Notes under the pieces: model-generated | The model's database searches: none | What the model was told of the DNA's origin: nothing | What the model saw: only the letters and a program-made list of their open reading frames with translations | Made by a program: the position numbers and the translations under genes | Shown: positions 31,960 to 40,289 of the stretch, one piece after another | Position numbering within the stretch: the first letter of the stretch is position 1 | How the letters are laid out: every line of letters begins with the position of its first letter | DNA from: Actinobacteria bacterium Ga0077560 | GTDB lineage: Bacteria; Actinomycetota; Thermoleophilia; Miltoncostaeales; Miltoncostaeaceae | DNA length: 64,000 bases | Reading direction: 5' to 3' | Assembly (NCBI GenBank): GCA_001464275.1 | Contig: LNFL01000139.1 | Coordinates: 1-64,000 of the forward strand

Positions 31960-32766
31960 TCAGATGCGGTCGTCGCGCTCGCGGCGACGGATCTCGTCGT
32001 CCTCGAGCGCCTCGCGGGTCTCCGGCGTGGGGCCGTCGGTGACGTCCCGGTGCAGCCCGGAACGGCCCAGGTCCTCGCCCTCGGTGGCCCGCAGCGCGCC
32101 GCGGGTCTCCGGCGTGGGCCCCTCGGTGACGTCGTGGACCTCGGCGTCGTGGCCGTACCGCCCCGGCAGGTCCGGGTCGGTGTCCAGGCGGCCCTGAGCC
32201 GGCATGGGGTCGGTGATCTGCTCCCCCTCGCCGGGGTGCCCGGCCACCAGCGGCGCGCTGCGCTCCGTCGTGCCGGTGGTGCCCTCCGTCATCCCGGTGG
32301 TGCCGGTGGTCGAACCGCCGTGCACCTCTCCCTCCCAGCCGCCGGTGGGCGCGCCGCGCGTCTCGATCATCTCGCGGAACCGCTCCAGGTCGTTCTTGGC
32401 GCGCCGACCGGCGAGCCCGAGCCAGTCGCCCACCTTCTCGACCGCGCCCTCGGGCTCGTGGTCGAGCTGGAGGTGGATCTTGGTGCGGTCCCCGGCCACC
32501 GGCTCGAAATGCACGACGCCGGCGTTGCGGTACCCGCCCGTCGCCCGCCATGCGATGAGGCGCTCCGGGACCTGCTCGGTGATCTCGGCGTCCCACTCCT
32601 TGGTGTCGCCGGCCACGTTCGCCCGCCAGTGCAGGTGGGTGTCGTCGAGCTGGCGCACCTCCTCCACGCCCTCCATGAAGCGCGGGAACTCCTCGAACTG
32701 GGTCCACTGGTCGTACGCGGTCCGCACAGGGACCGCGACCTCGATGGTCTCTTCGATCGTCGACAT
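31960..32766 (-). CDS. SRPBCC (START-like) domain protein with repeated acidic tail
   Basis: ATG 32766 has GGAGG 6-7 bases upstream. Residues 1-145 form a SRPBCC/polyketide-cyclase-like fold (STIEETIEVAVPVRTAYDQWTQFEEFPRFMEGVEEVRQLDD), as in actinobacterial coenzyme-Q-binding-like stress proteins. The remaining 120 residues are disordered, with a TTGTTGMTEGTTGTTE run and a repeated unit: VTEGPTPETRGAL and VTDGPTPETREAL. The ligand is unknown. Confidence 0.78.
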   Translation of the reverse strand: MSTIEETIEVAVPVRTAYDQWTQFEEFPRFMEGVEEVRQLDDTHLHWRANVAGDTKEWDAEITEQVPERLIAWRATGGYRNAGVVHFEPVAGDRTKIHLQLDHEPEGAVEKVGDWLGLAGRRAKNDLERFREMIETRGAPTGGWEGEVHGGSTTGTTGMTEGTTGTTERSAPLVAGHPGEGEQITDPMPAQGRLDTDPDLPGRYGHDAEVHDVTEGPTPETRGALRATEGEDLGRSGLHRDVTDGPTPETREALEDDEIRRRERDDRI

Positions 32767-32801
32767 GCCGTACCTCCGAGTCGTGTGTGGAGGTCCGTGG
32801 T

Positions 32802-32826
32802 GTTCCCCGCGGCGGTGGCGGTAAAC
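32802..32826 (-). promoter_or_regulatory. SigB-like promoter GTTTAC-N13-GGGAAC
   Basis: On the minus strand GTTTAC (32826-32821) and GGGAAC (32807-32802) are 13 bases apart, 35 bases before ATG 32766. An inverted repeat GGCGGTGGCGGT/ACCGCCACCGCC overlaps it. Confidence 0.57.
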
Positions 32827-32855
32827 GACCGCCACCGCCACCATGCCGCACGACG

Positions 32856-33434
32856 TCAGCCGGCCGCCGGGTACCCGGACCCGGCCAGCAGCCGGGCCAG
32901 ATGCGCGGCGTTCACCGCCGCGGTCCGGGTGGTGCCCGCGGTGGTCTCCGGCGTCTGCGGGAGGTCCCGGTAGTCGACGCGGCCCATGGCCTCACCGACC
33001 CAGTACGTCACCCCGGACGCCGGGGCCTGGTACAGCTCCGCGCTGGTGTGGTGCGCCCCGTCCTCGTTGCCCACGACCGCGACGATGGCCACGCGCCCGT
33101 AGGAGACCATGCGCCCGGCGTCGTCGGTCTCGGCCAGGAAGGCGTCCATCCGCTCGAGCACACGCTTGCAGACGCTCGACGGCTGCCCCATCCAGATCGG
33201 CGTGCCCAGGACGAGGATGTCCGCGTCCAGCACCGCTCGCCGCAGCTCCGGCCACTCGTCGCCGTCGCCCAGGTCGGACTCCACCCCAGGTGGCACGTGA
33301 TGGTCCGCGACGCGGCGCATCTGCCCCTCTACCCCCAGCCCGCGCAGCTCGTCCAGCACCTGCGTGAGCAGCAGCTCACAGCTCGAGGGCGCCGGCGACG
33401 CCTTCAGCGTGCAATTCAGCGCGAGGGCCCTCAT
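32856..33434 (-). CDS. Flavodoxin-family NAD(P)H-dependent oxidoreductase
   Basis: The 192-residue protein begins MRALALNCTLKASPAPSSCELLLTQVLDELRG, the FMN-phosphate loop of the flavodoxin-like reductases, with ADILVLGTPIWMGQPSSVCKRVLERMD as the second flavin-contact motif. It probably reduces quinones or similar compounds. ATG 33434 is coupled to an upstream 11-codon leader ORF. A SigB-like promoter lies above that leader. Confidence 0.83.
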   Translation of the reverse strand: MRALALNCTLKASPAPSSCELLLTQVLDELRGLGVEGQMRRVADHHVPPGVESDLGDGDEWPELRRAVLDADILVLGTPIWMGQPSSVCKRVLERMDAFLAETDDAGRMVSYGRVAIVAVVGNEDGAHHTSAELYQAPASGVTYWVGEAMGRVDYRDLPQTPETTAGTTRTAAVNAAHLARLLAGSGYPAAG

Positions 33435-33466
33435 CGGCTCGTCCCCGTCGCGGCGGTCATCCGCAT
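33431..33466 (-). CDS. Leader mini-ORF MRMTAATGTSR, coupled to flavodoxin gene
   Basis: GGAGGTAGGG lies immediately before ATG 33466; the 11-codon ORF ends CGATGA, with the TGA overlapping the flavodoxin ATG 33434. The arrangement matches the leader ORF at 28415 and likewise lies between a SigB-like promoter and a gene lacking its own SD. Confidence 0.5.
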   Translation of the reverse strand: MRMTAATGTSR

Positions 33467-33494
33467 CCCTACCTCCATGGTCGATGGCATGCGG

Positions 33495-33520
33495 TTTCCC
33501 GGGGCGTCCCCCGCCGAAAC
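33495..33520 (-). promoter_or_regulatory. SigB-like promoter GTTTCG-N14-GGGAAA
   Basis: On the minus strand GTTTCG (33520-33515) and GGGAAA (33500-33495) are 14 bases apart, about 30 bases before the leader ORF. Confidence 0.55.
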
Positions 33521-33568
33521 CGGGCTCCGCACGGCGGCGGGTTCGCGACGGGCCGGGGACGGGTCCGG

Positions 33569-33594
33569 GTTTCCCGCGGCGGGTGGACGGGCAC
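33569..33594 (+). promoter_or_regulatory. SigB-like promoter GTTTCC-N14-GGGCAC (weaker)
   Basis: GTTTCC is followed after 14 bases by GGGCAC, which keeps the GGG and the A but not the W at position four. It lies 44 bases before ATG 33639. Confidence 0.4.
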
Positions 33595-33638
33595 ACGTCC
33601 GCATTCCGGTTGACCCCCAAACGAAGGCGAGACCTTCC

Positions 33639-33864
33639 ATGAAATACCTGGACCCCCTCACGCTGCTGCTCATCGTGGTCGGCGGCATCAACTGGGGCCT
33701 CGTGGGCCTCGCGGAGTTCGAGCGGCCTCGACTTCGGCGACACCAACGTGGCCTCGCGGATCATCTACGTGCTGGTCGGCATCGCGGCCATCTACTGGCT
33801 GGTGCGGCTGCCCACGATGTTCACCAGCCGTTCCACGCACCACCGCGAGGAGTCCCTCGCGTAA
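33639..33864 (+). pseudogene. DUF378 membrane protein, frame broken
   Basis: The start MKYLDPLTLLLIVVGGINWGLVGLAEF is a textbook DUF378 first helix. After about base 33727 the matching second half (LDFGDTNVASRIIYVLVGIAAIYWLV) continues in another frame up to TAA 33862-33864. The family normally has LVAALFG-like residues between, so some 17-20 bases appear to be missing. The intact protein would be a two-helix membrane protein of about 80 residues. Confidence 0.78.
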
Positions 33865-33875
33865 GGAGGCGGACC

Positions 33876-34241
33876 ATGGCGACGCCATATCGTGACGAGC
33901 CGGCTCAGCCGAAGGTGGAGGAGACCCGCGAGGAGGTGCTCGAACGGGTCGAGGGCGAACAGGCGGACGCCCTGGCGCGCAGCGGCCAGGACCTCGACCG
34001 CGACCCCAGCACGCGCCGCGGGTTCACCTGGCTGCTGCTGGGGGTGCTGGCCGCGGGCGCGATCGTGGGGTACGTCGTCACCTTCGTGGTGGTGGGCGTG
34101 ATCCGCGGCTGGGAGCAGGGGTTCCACGCCGGGTTCGCCGGCGCACTGGTGCTCGCCGTGATCGCCGCGCTGCTGCTCGCCGAGGGCGAGGATGGACGCA
34201 TCGCCCGCTGGGTCGACGCGCGCACGGGCCCCGGCCGGTGA
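33876..34241 (+). CDS. Small two-helix membrane protein
   Basis: ATG 33876 has AAGGAGG 6 bases upstream. Residues 1-50 are charged and hydrophilic (VEETREEVLERVEGEQADALA), followed by two transmembrane helices (FTWLLLGVLAAGAIVGYVVTFVVVGVI; GFHAGFAGALVLAVIAALLLA) and a short tail. No recognised family. It lies 11 bases after the broken DUF378 gene and overlaps the GT9 start (GTGA), so it belongs to that transcript. Confidence 0.65.
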   Translation: MATPYRDEPAQPKVEETREEVLERVEGEQADALARSGQDLDRDPSTRRGFTWLLLGVLAAGAIVGYVVTFVVVGVIRGWEQGFHAGFAGALVLAVIAALLLAEGEDGRIARWVDARTGPGR

Positions 34242-35500
34242 GTCCCGAGGTCCCCGGGGGGCGGGTTCCCCCCGGGGGTCACACCCTCGTCGCCCGCCTG
34301 GACAACGACGGCGACGTGCTGCTCGCCGGTCCGGCGATCCGCGCGGCGGCGGCGGGCAGCGAGCGGCTGACGCTGCTCTGCGGACCGCGGGGCCGGGCCG
34401 CCGCGGCGATGCTGCCGGGGGTCGACCGGATCGAGGTCTTCCGGGCGCACTGGATCGATCCCGAGCCGGACCCGGTGGACCCCGCGGTGATCGAGGACCT
34501 GCGTGACCGCGTGACGAGCCTGCGTCCCGACCGGGCGCTGATCCTCACCTCGTTCCATCAGAGCGCGCTGCCGCTGGCGCTGGTGCTGCGACTGGCAGGC
34601 GTGCCGTGGATCGGGGCGATCAGCGACGACTACCCCGGTTCCCTGCTGGACCTGCGGCACCGCGTCCCCGACGACCTGCACGAGGTCGAACGCGGGCGCT
34701 CGCTCGCCGCGGCCGCGGGGTTCGCGCCCCCTCCCGGCGATGGGGGCCGCATGGAGGTCCTGCGTGATCCACGGCGCCTGCCCGCCGGGCTGCCGGACCG
34801 CTTCGTGGTGCTCCACCCCGGTGCCTCGGTGTCGGCGCGGCGCTGGCCGGCGGAGCGGTTCGCCGCCCTGGCGGCGCGGCTGATCCGGTCCGGCGAGCAG
34901 GTGGTCGTGACCGGCGGGCCGGGAGAGCGGGCGCTCACGGCGCGGGTCGCCGCGGGTGGGGGCACCGACATGGGGGGACGCACCGGCCTGCCGGAGCTCG
35001 CCGAGATCCTCGCGCGCGCCGAGGCCCTGGTGTCGGGCAACACGGGACCGGCTCACCTCGCGGCCGCAGTTGGGTGCCCGGTGGTGTGGATCGCGGCCCC
35101 CACGGTCCCCTCCGTGCGCTGGCACCCGTGGGCGGTCACGCACCGGGAGATCTCACGGGACGTGCCGTGCGCCGGATGCCGTGCCCGTGAGTGCCCCGTC
35201 CCCGGGCATCCGTGCATGACCGGCATCGGCGTCGACGAGGTCCTCGACGCGATCGCGGCGATCCGGCACGGGGCGGGATTGCGGCCGGACGTGCCGGGTA
35301 GGCGGCATGCACCACAACCCAGGAGGGCCCCCATGGCCGATCAGGAGCAGGACCCCAAGACCGGTTCGCAGCAGCAGCAGGAGCAGGAGAAGTGGTCCGA
35401 GAACCCCCAGCAGGGCGGCCCCTCGCAGGGCGCGAAGGACTCGGACGAGGGCATCGGCCCCGACGACGCCGACGAGATCGTCAACGCGGGCGAGGGCTGA
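34238..35500 (+). CDS. GT9 glycosyltransferase, reading through into a small protein
   Basis: Residues 1-355 are GT9: LVARLDNDGDVLLAGPAIRAAAAG, VVLHPGASVSARRWPAERFAALAARL, SGNTGPAHLAAAVGCPVVWIA, and the C-terminal cluster CAGCRARECPVPGHPC. No stop occurs between this domain and the Gln/Glu-rich 55 residues that look like an independent small protein starting at ATG 35333, so the ORF reads as a fusion. The GT9 stop may have been lost, or both forms are made. The substrate may be ADP-heptose or a related sugar. Confidence 0.75.
   Translation: MSPEVPGGRVPPGGHTLVARLDNDGDVLLAGPAIRAAAAGSERLTLLCGPRGRAAAAMLPGVDRIEVFRAHWIDPEPDPVDPAVIEDLRDRVTSLRPDRALILTSFHQSALPLALVLRLAGVPWIGAISDDYPGSLLDLRHRVPDDLHEVERGRSLAAAAGFAPPPGDGGRMEVLRDPRRLPAGLPDRFVVLHPGASVSARRWPAERFAALAARLIRSGEQVVVTGGPGERALTARVAAGGGTDMGGRTGLPELAEILARAEALVSGNTGPAHLAAAVGCPVVWIAAPTVPSVRWHPWAVTHREISRDVPCAGCRARECPVPGHPCMTGIGVDEVLDAIAAIRHGAGLRPDVPGRRHAPQPRRAPMADQEQDPKTGSQQQQEQEKWSENPQQGGPSQGAKDSDEGIGPDDADEIVNAGEG
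35278..35301 (+). promoter_or_regulatory. SigB-like promoter ATTGCG-N12-GGGTAG
   Basis: ATTGCG and GGGTAG are 12 bases apart, inside the end of the GT9 reading frame and 31 bases before ATG 35333. The same ATTGCG-N12 form occurs at 11896-11919. Confidence 0.4.
35333..35500 (+). CDS. Small Gln/Glu-rich stress-type protein (55 aa), nested in-frame
   Basis: AGGAGGG lies 6 bases before ATG 35333 and an internal SigB-like promoter precedes it. The protein is hydrophilic and probably disordered (MADQEQDPKTGSQQQQEQ, then GPDDADEIVNAGEG). It uses the same frame and stop as the longer GT9 ORF. Independent translation seems more likely than fusion. Confidence 0.6.
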   Translation: MADQEQDPKTGSQQQQEQEKWSENPQQGGPSQGAKDSDEGIGPDDADEIVNAGEG

Positions 35501-35507
35501 TCGCGCA

Positions 35508-35539
35508 CCGGTTCCCGGGCCCCCGCGCTCGGGAACCGG
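35508..35539 (+). terminator. Terminator-like hairpin
   Basis: CCGGTTCCCG pairs perfectly with CGGGAACCGG around a 12-base GC-rich loop, eight bases after the stop at 35500. Confidence 0.55.
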
Positions 35540-35577
35540 CGACGTTCGGCGGCGCGTTCTGTCATACCATCGGCGTG

Positions 35578-35613
35578 ATGCCCGCTTCGTGCCCCGCGGC
35601 GGTCGTCCGGTGA
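35578..35613 (+). CDS. Leader mini-ORF MPASCPAAVVR, coupled to next gene
   Basis: A -10-like TACCAT (35565-35570) ends 7 bases before ATG 35578, with no SD, so this may be the start of a leaderless mRNA. The 11-codon ORF ends CGGTGA; the TGA overlaps GTG 35610 of the following gene. It is the third coupled mini-ORF in the window, but with a housekeeping-type promoter. Confidence 0.42.
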   Translation: MPASCPAAVVR

Positions 35614-35978
35614 TCACCCGGCCGGCCGTGCTCGACCTGTCCCCCGGTCCCCTCCAGGACGCGGTGCTGCGTCGCGTGACGGGCGCGGTGGCCCTTCAGT
35701 CGGGCCTGTCCCCGGAGGAGATGGACGCCCTGGCCCTCGTGGCGCAGGCCCTGGCGACGGGTGCCACCGCCGCCGGATGCGCCGGCCCCCTGCGGGTGGA
35801 GCTGCATCCCGGCAACGGCACGGTGGCGGTCCGGCTGGGACCGCTCGGCGCCGGGCAGGGCCGTGCCGTGATCGCCGCCGCCGGCGGCCGTCCGGACGCA
35901 CCGCTCACGCATGCCCGGGTGGAGCGCGCCGGCCCGGACGAGTACGTGCATCTGATGGCGGGGCGCCCCGCGGCCTGA
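35610..35978 (+). CDS. Possible degenerate HATPase-like (RsbW-type) protein
   Basis: The 122 residues have the order of an anti-sigma kinase: helix SPEEMDALALVAQALATGATAAG where RsbW has its N-box, strands LRVELHPGNGTVAVRLGPL, and GQGRAVIAAAGG. The ATP-contact residues (E-x3-N and DxGxG) are missing, so it would not be a kinase. It lies convergent to a sigma-70 gene. Function unknown; the HATPase link is a tentative reading. Confidence 0.45.
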   Translation: MITRPAVLDLSPGPLQDAVLRRVTGAVALQSGLSPEEMDALALVAQALATGATAAGCAGPLRVELHPGNGTVAVRLGPLGAGQGRAVIAAAGGRPDAPLTHARVERAGPDEYVHLMAGRPAA

Positions 35979-35980
35979 GA

Positions 35981-36880
35981 TCAGGCCGCGGGCTCGTGGG
36001 CGTCCATGAGGTCGTGGGCGGAGGCCTCGGAGGCCATCGTGCGCAGGTGCTCGTCGCCGCGGATCCGCCCGAGGGCGGCGCGCTCCAGCTGGCGGGCCCG
36101 TTCCCGGGTGACCCCCAGCCGCCGGCCGATCGCCTCGAAGGTGGCGCCCTCGTCGCCGTTCAGCCCGTAGCGCAACATCAGGACCAGCCGCTCGCGCTCC
36201 GGCAGCGCGCCGAGCGCGTCGCGCAGCGCGCGCCGGGTCATCTCCCGGTCCACGTCCTCCCACGCCTCGCGCTGGTCCTCGTCCGCGAGCACGCCGCCGA
36301 GGGACTCGTCGCCGTCGTCTCCCAGGCGCCGGTCGAGGCTCATCACCTCGCCCAGCGTCCGGGCGCGACGCAGGTCCGCCAGCCGCTCCTGCGGCACGCG
36401 CGCCCGCGCCGCCACGTCGGCGTCGCTGGGCGCGCCGCCCCCGGTCTGGAACGCCAGCTCGGTCTCGGCGCCGGTGACCCGGCGCACCTCGTCGTTGACG
36501 TGCACCGGCAGGCGGATCGTGCGGCTCTGGTTCGCCAGCGCACGCGCGATGGCCTGCCGGATCCACCACACCGCGTACGTCGAGAACTTGAGCCTGCGGC
36601 GATGGTCGAACCGCTCTGCCGCCCGCATCAGGCCCAGCGTGCCCTCCTGGACCATGTCCGACAGGGGGAGTCCCGCCCCCTGGTACCTGGTGGCGATCGA
36701 CAGCACGAGCCGCAGGTTGCTCTCCACCAGCAGGTCCTTGGCCCGCGTGTCGCCCGCCTCGATGCGGCGGGCCAGCGCGATCTCCTCCTCGATGAACTCC
36801 CGCAGCCCCTCGTCCTCCGCGGCCCGCCCGCGTCCCCGGCCGGTGGCCGGCGCCAGGCCGTTGCGTCGTCTGTCGCTCAT
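35981..36880 (-). CDS. Group 2 sigma-70 factor (SigA-like)
   Basis: The protein has 299 residues. Region 2 is complete: [82 protein letters not shown]. Region 3 and region 4 ([49 protein letters not shown]) follow. Region 1.1 is absent, which fits a non-essential, alternative primary-like sigma factor. ATG 36880 overlaps the SGNH hydrolase stop, so expression depends on the SigB-like promoter before that gene; this would be a sigma cascade. Confidence 0.9.
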   Translation of the reverse strand: MSDRRRNGLAPATGRGRGRAAEDEGLREFIEEEIALARRIEAGDTRAKDLLVESNLRLVLSIATRYQGAGLPLSDMVQEGTLGLMRAAERFDHRRRLKFSTYAVWWIRQAIARALANQSRTIRLPVHVNDEVRRVTGAETELAFQTGGGAPSDADVAARARVPQERLADLRRARTLGEVMSLDRRLGDDGDESLGGVLADEDQREAWEDVDREMTRRALRDALGALPERERLVLMLRYGLNGDEGATFEAIGRRLGVTRERARQLERAALGRIRGDEHLRTMASEASAHDLMDAHEPAA

Positions 36881-37698
36881 CCCGTCCCCCCCGGCCTCGC
36901 GGCCTCCAGATGCCCCGCAAGTTCGGGGGCGCACTCGAGCACGGCCGCCGCGATCGCCCGCTGCCCGTCGGCGGTGGGGTGCAGGTGGTCGCGCGCGCTC
37001 ACCCACCGATCGCCCTCGGGCGCGCTCGATCCGTGCCCGTGGAACACCCGCTCCAGGTCCACCAGGCGCACCCCGGGCAGCCCGGTGGCCGCGGCGCGGA
37101 TCGCGGTGTTCACCGGCTCGATGAAGCGGGCGCGGACGATCTCGCTGTCGTCCACCGGGTAGTAGGTGGTCACCAGCACCGGGCCGGCGACGCGTTCGCC
37201 AAGCCAGCCCAGCAGGCCGCGCAGCCGGGCGCCCAGGCGGGCGATCGCCGGCTCGCACCACGCGGGCGGCGGGGCGAGGCGGTCGAGCACCGGCTGGGGA
37301 TCCACCGGCAGCGGCGCCGCGGCGGCGCGCAGCAGCATGGCCGCGGGGACGTACGCCGACCACTGGGCCATCAGGTCGTTCGCGCCCAGGGTGACCGTGG
37401 CGACGTCCACGCGCCGCCGCATGGCGTCGCGCAGCCCCGGGGTGGGTCCCGACCGCCAGAACGTCGACGTCCGCGCGCCCGAGCAGGTGAGCGACACGTC
37501 CAGCTCCACCGGCCGGCCCGCGGCCCGCAGGCCGTCGGCGACCAGCGCCGGGTATCCGCGGTCGGGCCGGTCGAACCAGCGCAGCATGCGGGCGGCGGGC
37601 GTGGTGCAGGCGCCGGCCGGGATGTGTCGTGGGCGGCCCATCAGGAAGCCCCGGGGGATCGAGTCGCCGATGGCCGCGTAGCGGAGGGTGTCGTGCAT
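36877..37698 (-). CDS. SGNH/GDSL hydrolase
   Basis: This 273-residue protein has block [13 protein letters not shown] with the nucleophile Ser, a glycine/asparagine block [13 protein letters not shown], and the Asp/His pair [16 protein letters not shown]. No signal peptide, so the lipase/esterase is cytosolic; the substrate is unknown. ATG 37698 begins just 11 bases after the -10-like GGGAAA. It is co-transcribed with the downstream sigma factor. Confidence 0.85.
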   Translation of the reverse strand: MHDTLRYAAIGDSIPRGFLMGRPRHIPAGACTTPAARMLRWFDRPDRGYPALVADGLRAAGRPVELDVSLTCSGARTSTFWRSGPTPGLRDAMRRRVDVATVTLGANDLMAQWSAYVPAAMLLRAAAAPLPVDPQPVLDRLAPPPAWCEPAIARLGARLRGLLGWLGERVAGPVLVTTYYPVDDSEIVRARFIEPVNTAIRAAATGLPGVRLVDLERVFHGHGSSAPEGDRWVSARDHLHPTADGQRAIAAAVLECAPELAGHLEAARPGGTG

Positions 37699-37709
37699 GT
37701 GAGGGTGCG

Positions 37710-37734
37710 TTTCCCGGCCGGCCCGCGGTGAAAC
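37710..37734 (-). promoter_or_regulatory. SigB-like promoter GTTTCA-N13-GGGAAA
   Basis: On the minus strand GTTTCA (37734-37729) and GGGAAA (37715-37710) are 13 bases apart, 11 bases before the SGNH hydrolase ATG. This links a second sigma factor to the regulon. Confidence 0.57.
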
Positions 37735-37777
37735 ACGGGGGCGGGCGGCGGGCACCCGGGTGTGCCAGGGTCATGTG

Positions 37778-39920
37778 ATGACCCAGCACCCGCACATGCA
37801 CCGGCTCGCCCCGCCGGGAGGCATGCCCGAGATCCACTCCGGCCCGGGGACCGTGGTGGCCGTGTCGGGCCTGTCGTTTGCCATCAGCGACGAGCTGGGG
37901 GACATCTCCCACAGCACCGACGGGCTGCTGGTACGGGACACCCGCCACCTGTCGCGGCTGGAGCTGCGGTTCGACGGGGCGCCCATGCGATCACTGGGCG
38001 TGGGCCTGCTCTCGCCCGACGCGTGCGACTTCCGCGGCTACCTGCCGCCGGCCGCCGGGTCGGCGTCGCTGGACGCCCCGTGGGAGATCGAGCGGGACCG
38101 CACCATGCGTCCCGGCGGCCTGGAGGAGACCGTGACCGTCCACTCGCGCACGCCGGAGCCGGCGCGGGTGGCGGTCGAGCTCTCGGTGGCCGCCGACTTC
38201 GCCGACATCTTCGAGATCCGGCGGCTCCAGGACGACCGGGGCGACATCCCCGAGCGCCCGGTGGAGGTCGCCCCGGCCCGGGGTGAGATCCGGTTCACCG
38301 GCGCCGGCGGGCTCACCACCACCGTCGTGATGGACCCGCCGCCCGAGCGGATGAGCGGCGGCACCGCGTTCTGGACCGCCGGGGCCTCACGTGATCACCC
38401 GTGGGTGCTGCGCCTGCGCGTGAGCGCCGCCATGGAGGGGCTCACCGCCCCGCCCGACGGTCTCGGGTCCATCACGCCGCCGTCGGCCGCGCCGCCCGTG
38501 GTGGCCAGCAGCCCCGAGGACCTGGCGCGCGCCTGCCGCGCCTCGCTGGTGGACCTGGGCGCGCTCACGCTGCCGGACCCGCTGGACCCCGGCCGCCGCA
38601 TCATCACCGCCGGCATCCCGTGGTTCGTCGCCCTGTTCGGACGGGACAGCCTCATCGCCGCGCACGAGGCGCGGATCGCCGACCCGGGGCTGCTGGTGGA
38701 GACGCTTGCCGCCCTCGCCGCCCGGCAGGGCCGCGTGCTGGACGACAGCAACGACGAGGCCCCGGGCAAGATCCTCCACGAGGTCCGGCTGACGCCCCGG
38801 CCCTGGCTGGGCGAGGGCACCTCCGGGGGCGCCCGGCCGTACTTCGGGTCGATCGACTCGACGGCCCTGTTCCTGATCATGATGGGCGAGGCCCGGCGGT
38901 GGGGCGCGGACCGTGAGCGGCTGCGCCCGCTCCTGCCCGCCGCCGATGCCGCCATGGCCTGGCTGCGCGGGCCGCACGCCGACCCGGACGGCGACGGCCT
39001 GATCGAGTACGTGGCGACCGGTCCCAGGTCGCTCACCAACCAGGCGTGGAAGGACTCCGACAACTCGGTGCAGTTCGCGGACGGCACGCTGGCGCGGCCG
39101 CCCATCGCGATGTGCGAGGTCCAGGGATACGCGGTGCGGGCGCGCAAGCAGTACGCGGAGGTGCTGGCCTGGTTCGGGCGGGACGCCGAAGCCGCCGAGC
39201 TGGTGGCCGAGGCGGACGCGCTGCGCGACCTCGTGCGCCGGCGGTTCTGGATCCCCGCGACGCCCGGGCGCCGCGGGTACTTCGCGCTGGCGCTGGACGG
39301 CGACAAGCGCCCGGTGGACGGCGTGGCGTCCAACATGGGCCACCTGCTGTGGTGCGGCGTCCCGTCGAACGACGAGGCCGACGAGGTGGCGCACCATCTG
39401 GACGGGCCCGCCATGCGCAGCGGCTGGGGGCTGCGCACCCTGGCCTCCGACATGGGCGGCTTCAACCCCATCTCCTACCACGCCGGATCCGTGTGGCCAC
39501 GGCCTTCGCCGGTACGGCCATGACGCCGAGGCGATGCGGATGGCGGGCGGGCTCATCGACGCCTGCGCGGTGTTCGAGGACCGGCTGCCGGAGCTCTTCG
39601 GCGGGCACTCGCGCCGGGACACCGGCTTCCCCATCCCCTACCCCACCGCGTGCCGACCCCAGGCGTGGTCGGCGGGCGTCCCGCTCGCGCTGCTCGCCGT
39701 GCTGCTGGGGCTGGAGCCGGACGTCCCCGGCGGCGTCCTGTCGCTCGCGCCGGCGCTGCCGCCCGGGATGGAGCGGCTCGAGGTCCACGGCATCCGCTTT
39801 CCCGGCGGCGTGCTCTCGGTGGCCGTCACGCCGGCCGGCGCCCAGCTGCTGGCCCAGCCGCCGGGCCTGCGGATCGAGTTCCGGCCGGGTCCCGCCCGCA
39901 CGGAGGCGGGACCCGGCTGA
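37778..39920 (+). pseudogene. Amylo-alpha-1,6-glucosidase family protein, frame broken
   Basis: The N-terminal domain ([37 protein letters not shown]) and catalytic (alpha/alpha)6 barrel (AGIPWFVALFGRDSLIAAHEARI, DGDGLIEYVATGPRSLTNQAWKDSDNSV, KQYAEVLAWFGR) match glycogen-debranching-like proteins. After SYHAGSVWP near 39499 the expected HDTAIAAAG region is missing (about 23 bases) and the protein resumes in another frame as YGHDAEAMRMAGGLIDACAVFEDRLPELFGG to TGA 39918-39920. A -10-like CAGGGT precedes ATG 37778. Confidence 0.82.
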
Positions 39921-39923
39921 GGC

Positions 39924-40100
39924 TCAGTAGCCGGGCTGCGGCTCCGCCGGGGACGGGTCGGGTGGACCCGGTGCCGGATCGGGGGTCACCGGCGGATCGC
40001 CCCGGCCCGGATCGGCCGGCGCCGGGTGCGGCGTGGGCGGGCTCGGGATCTCCACGGGCCCCGTGGGGGGCGGCTGTGTCTGCAGGTCGGGTCCGGGCAT
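39924..40100 (-). CDS. Small proline-rich protein (58 aa)
   Basis: ATG 40100 has GAGGAG 7 bases upstream. About one third of the residues are proline (PPPTGPVEIPSPPTPHPAP), with no signal peptide; the chain must be extended and disordered. Only three bases separate its stop from that of the convergent glucosidase gene. A SigB-like promoter lies above it. Confidence 0.6.
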   Translation of the reverse strand: MPGPDLQTQPPPTGPVEIPSPPTPHPAPADPGRGDPPVTPDPAPGPPDPSPAEPQPGY

Positions 40101-40130
40101 GCGGGCGCTCCTCGCGTCGGGTCGCTGCGT

Positions 40131-40155
40131 GTTCCCGCTCCGTCCGTCCGGCAAT
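40131..40155 (-). promoter_or_regulatory. SigB-like promoter ATTGCC-N13-GGGAAC
   Basis: On the minus strand ATTGCC (40155-40150) and GGGAAC (40136-40131) are 13 bases apart, 30 bases before ATG 40100. Confidence 0.48.
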
Positions 40156-40289
40156 CCCGTCACCGGAGTCGCCCGGGACGGCAAGCGCGGGAAGCGCGGC
40201 ACCCCCGCGCGCCACGCCTCCCGCGTGTACCGGTGTTCCCCCGAGCCCGAACCCCAAACCTCACCGGGCGGGCGATGCCGTGAACGGTG

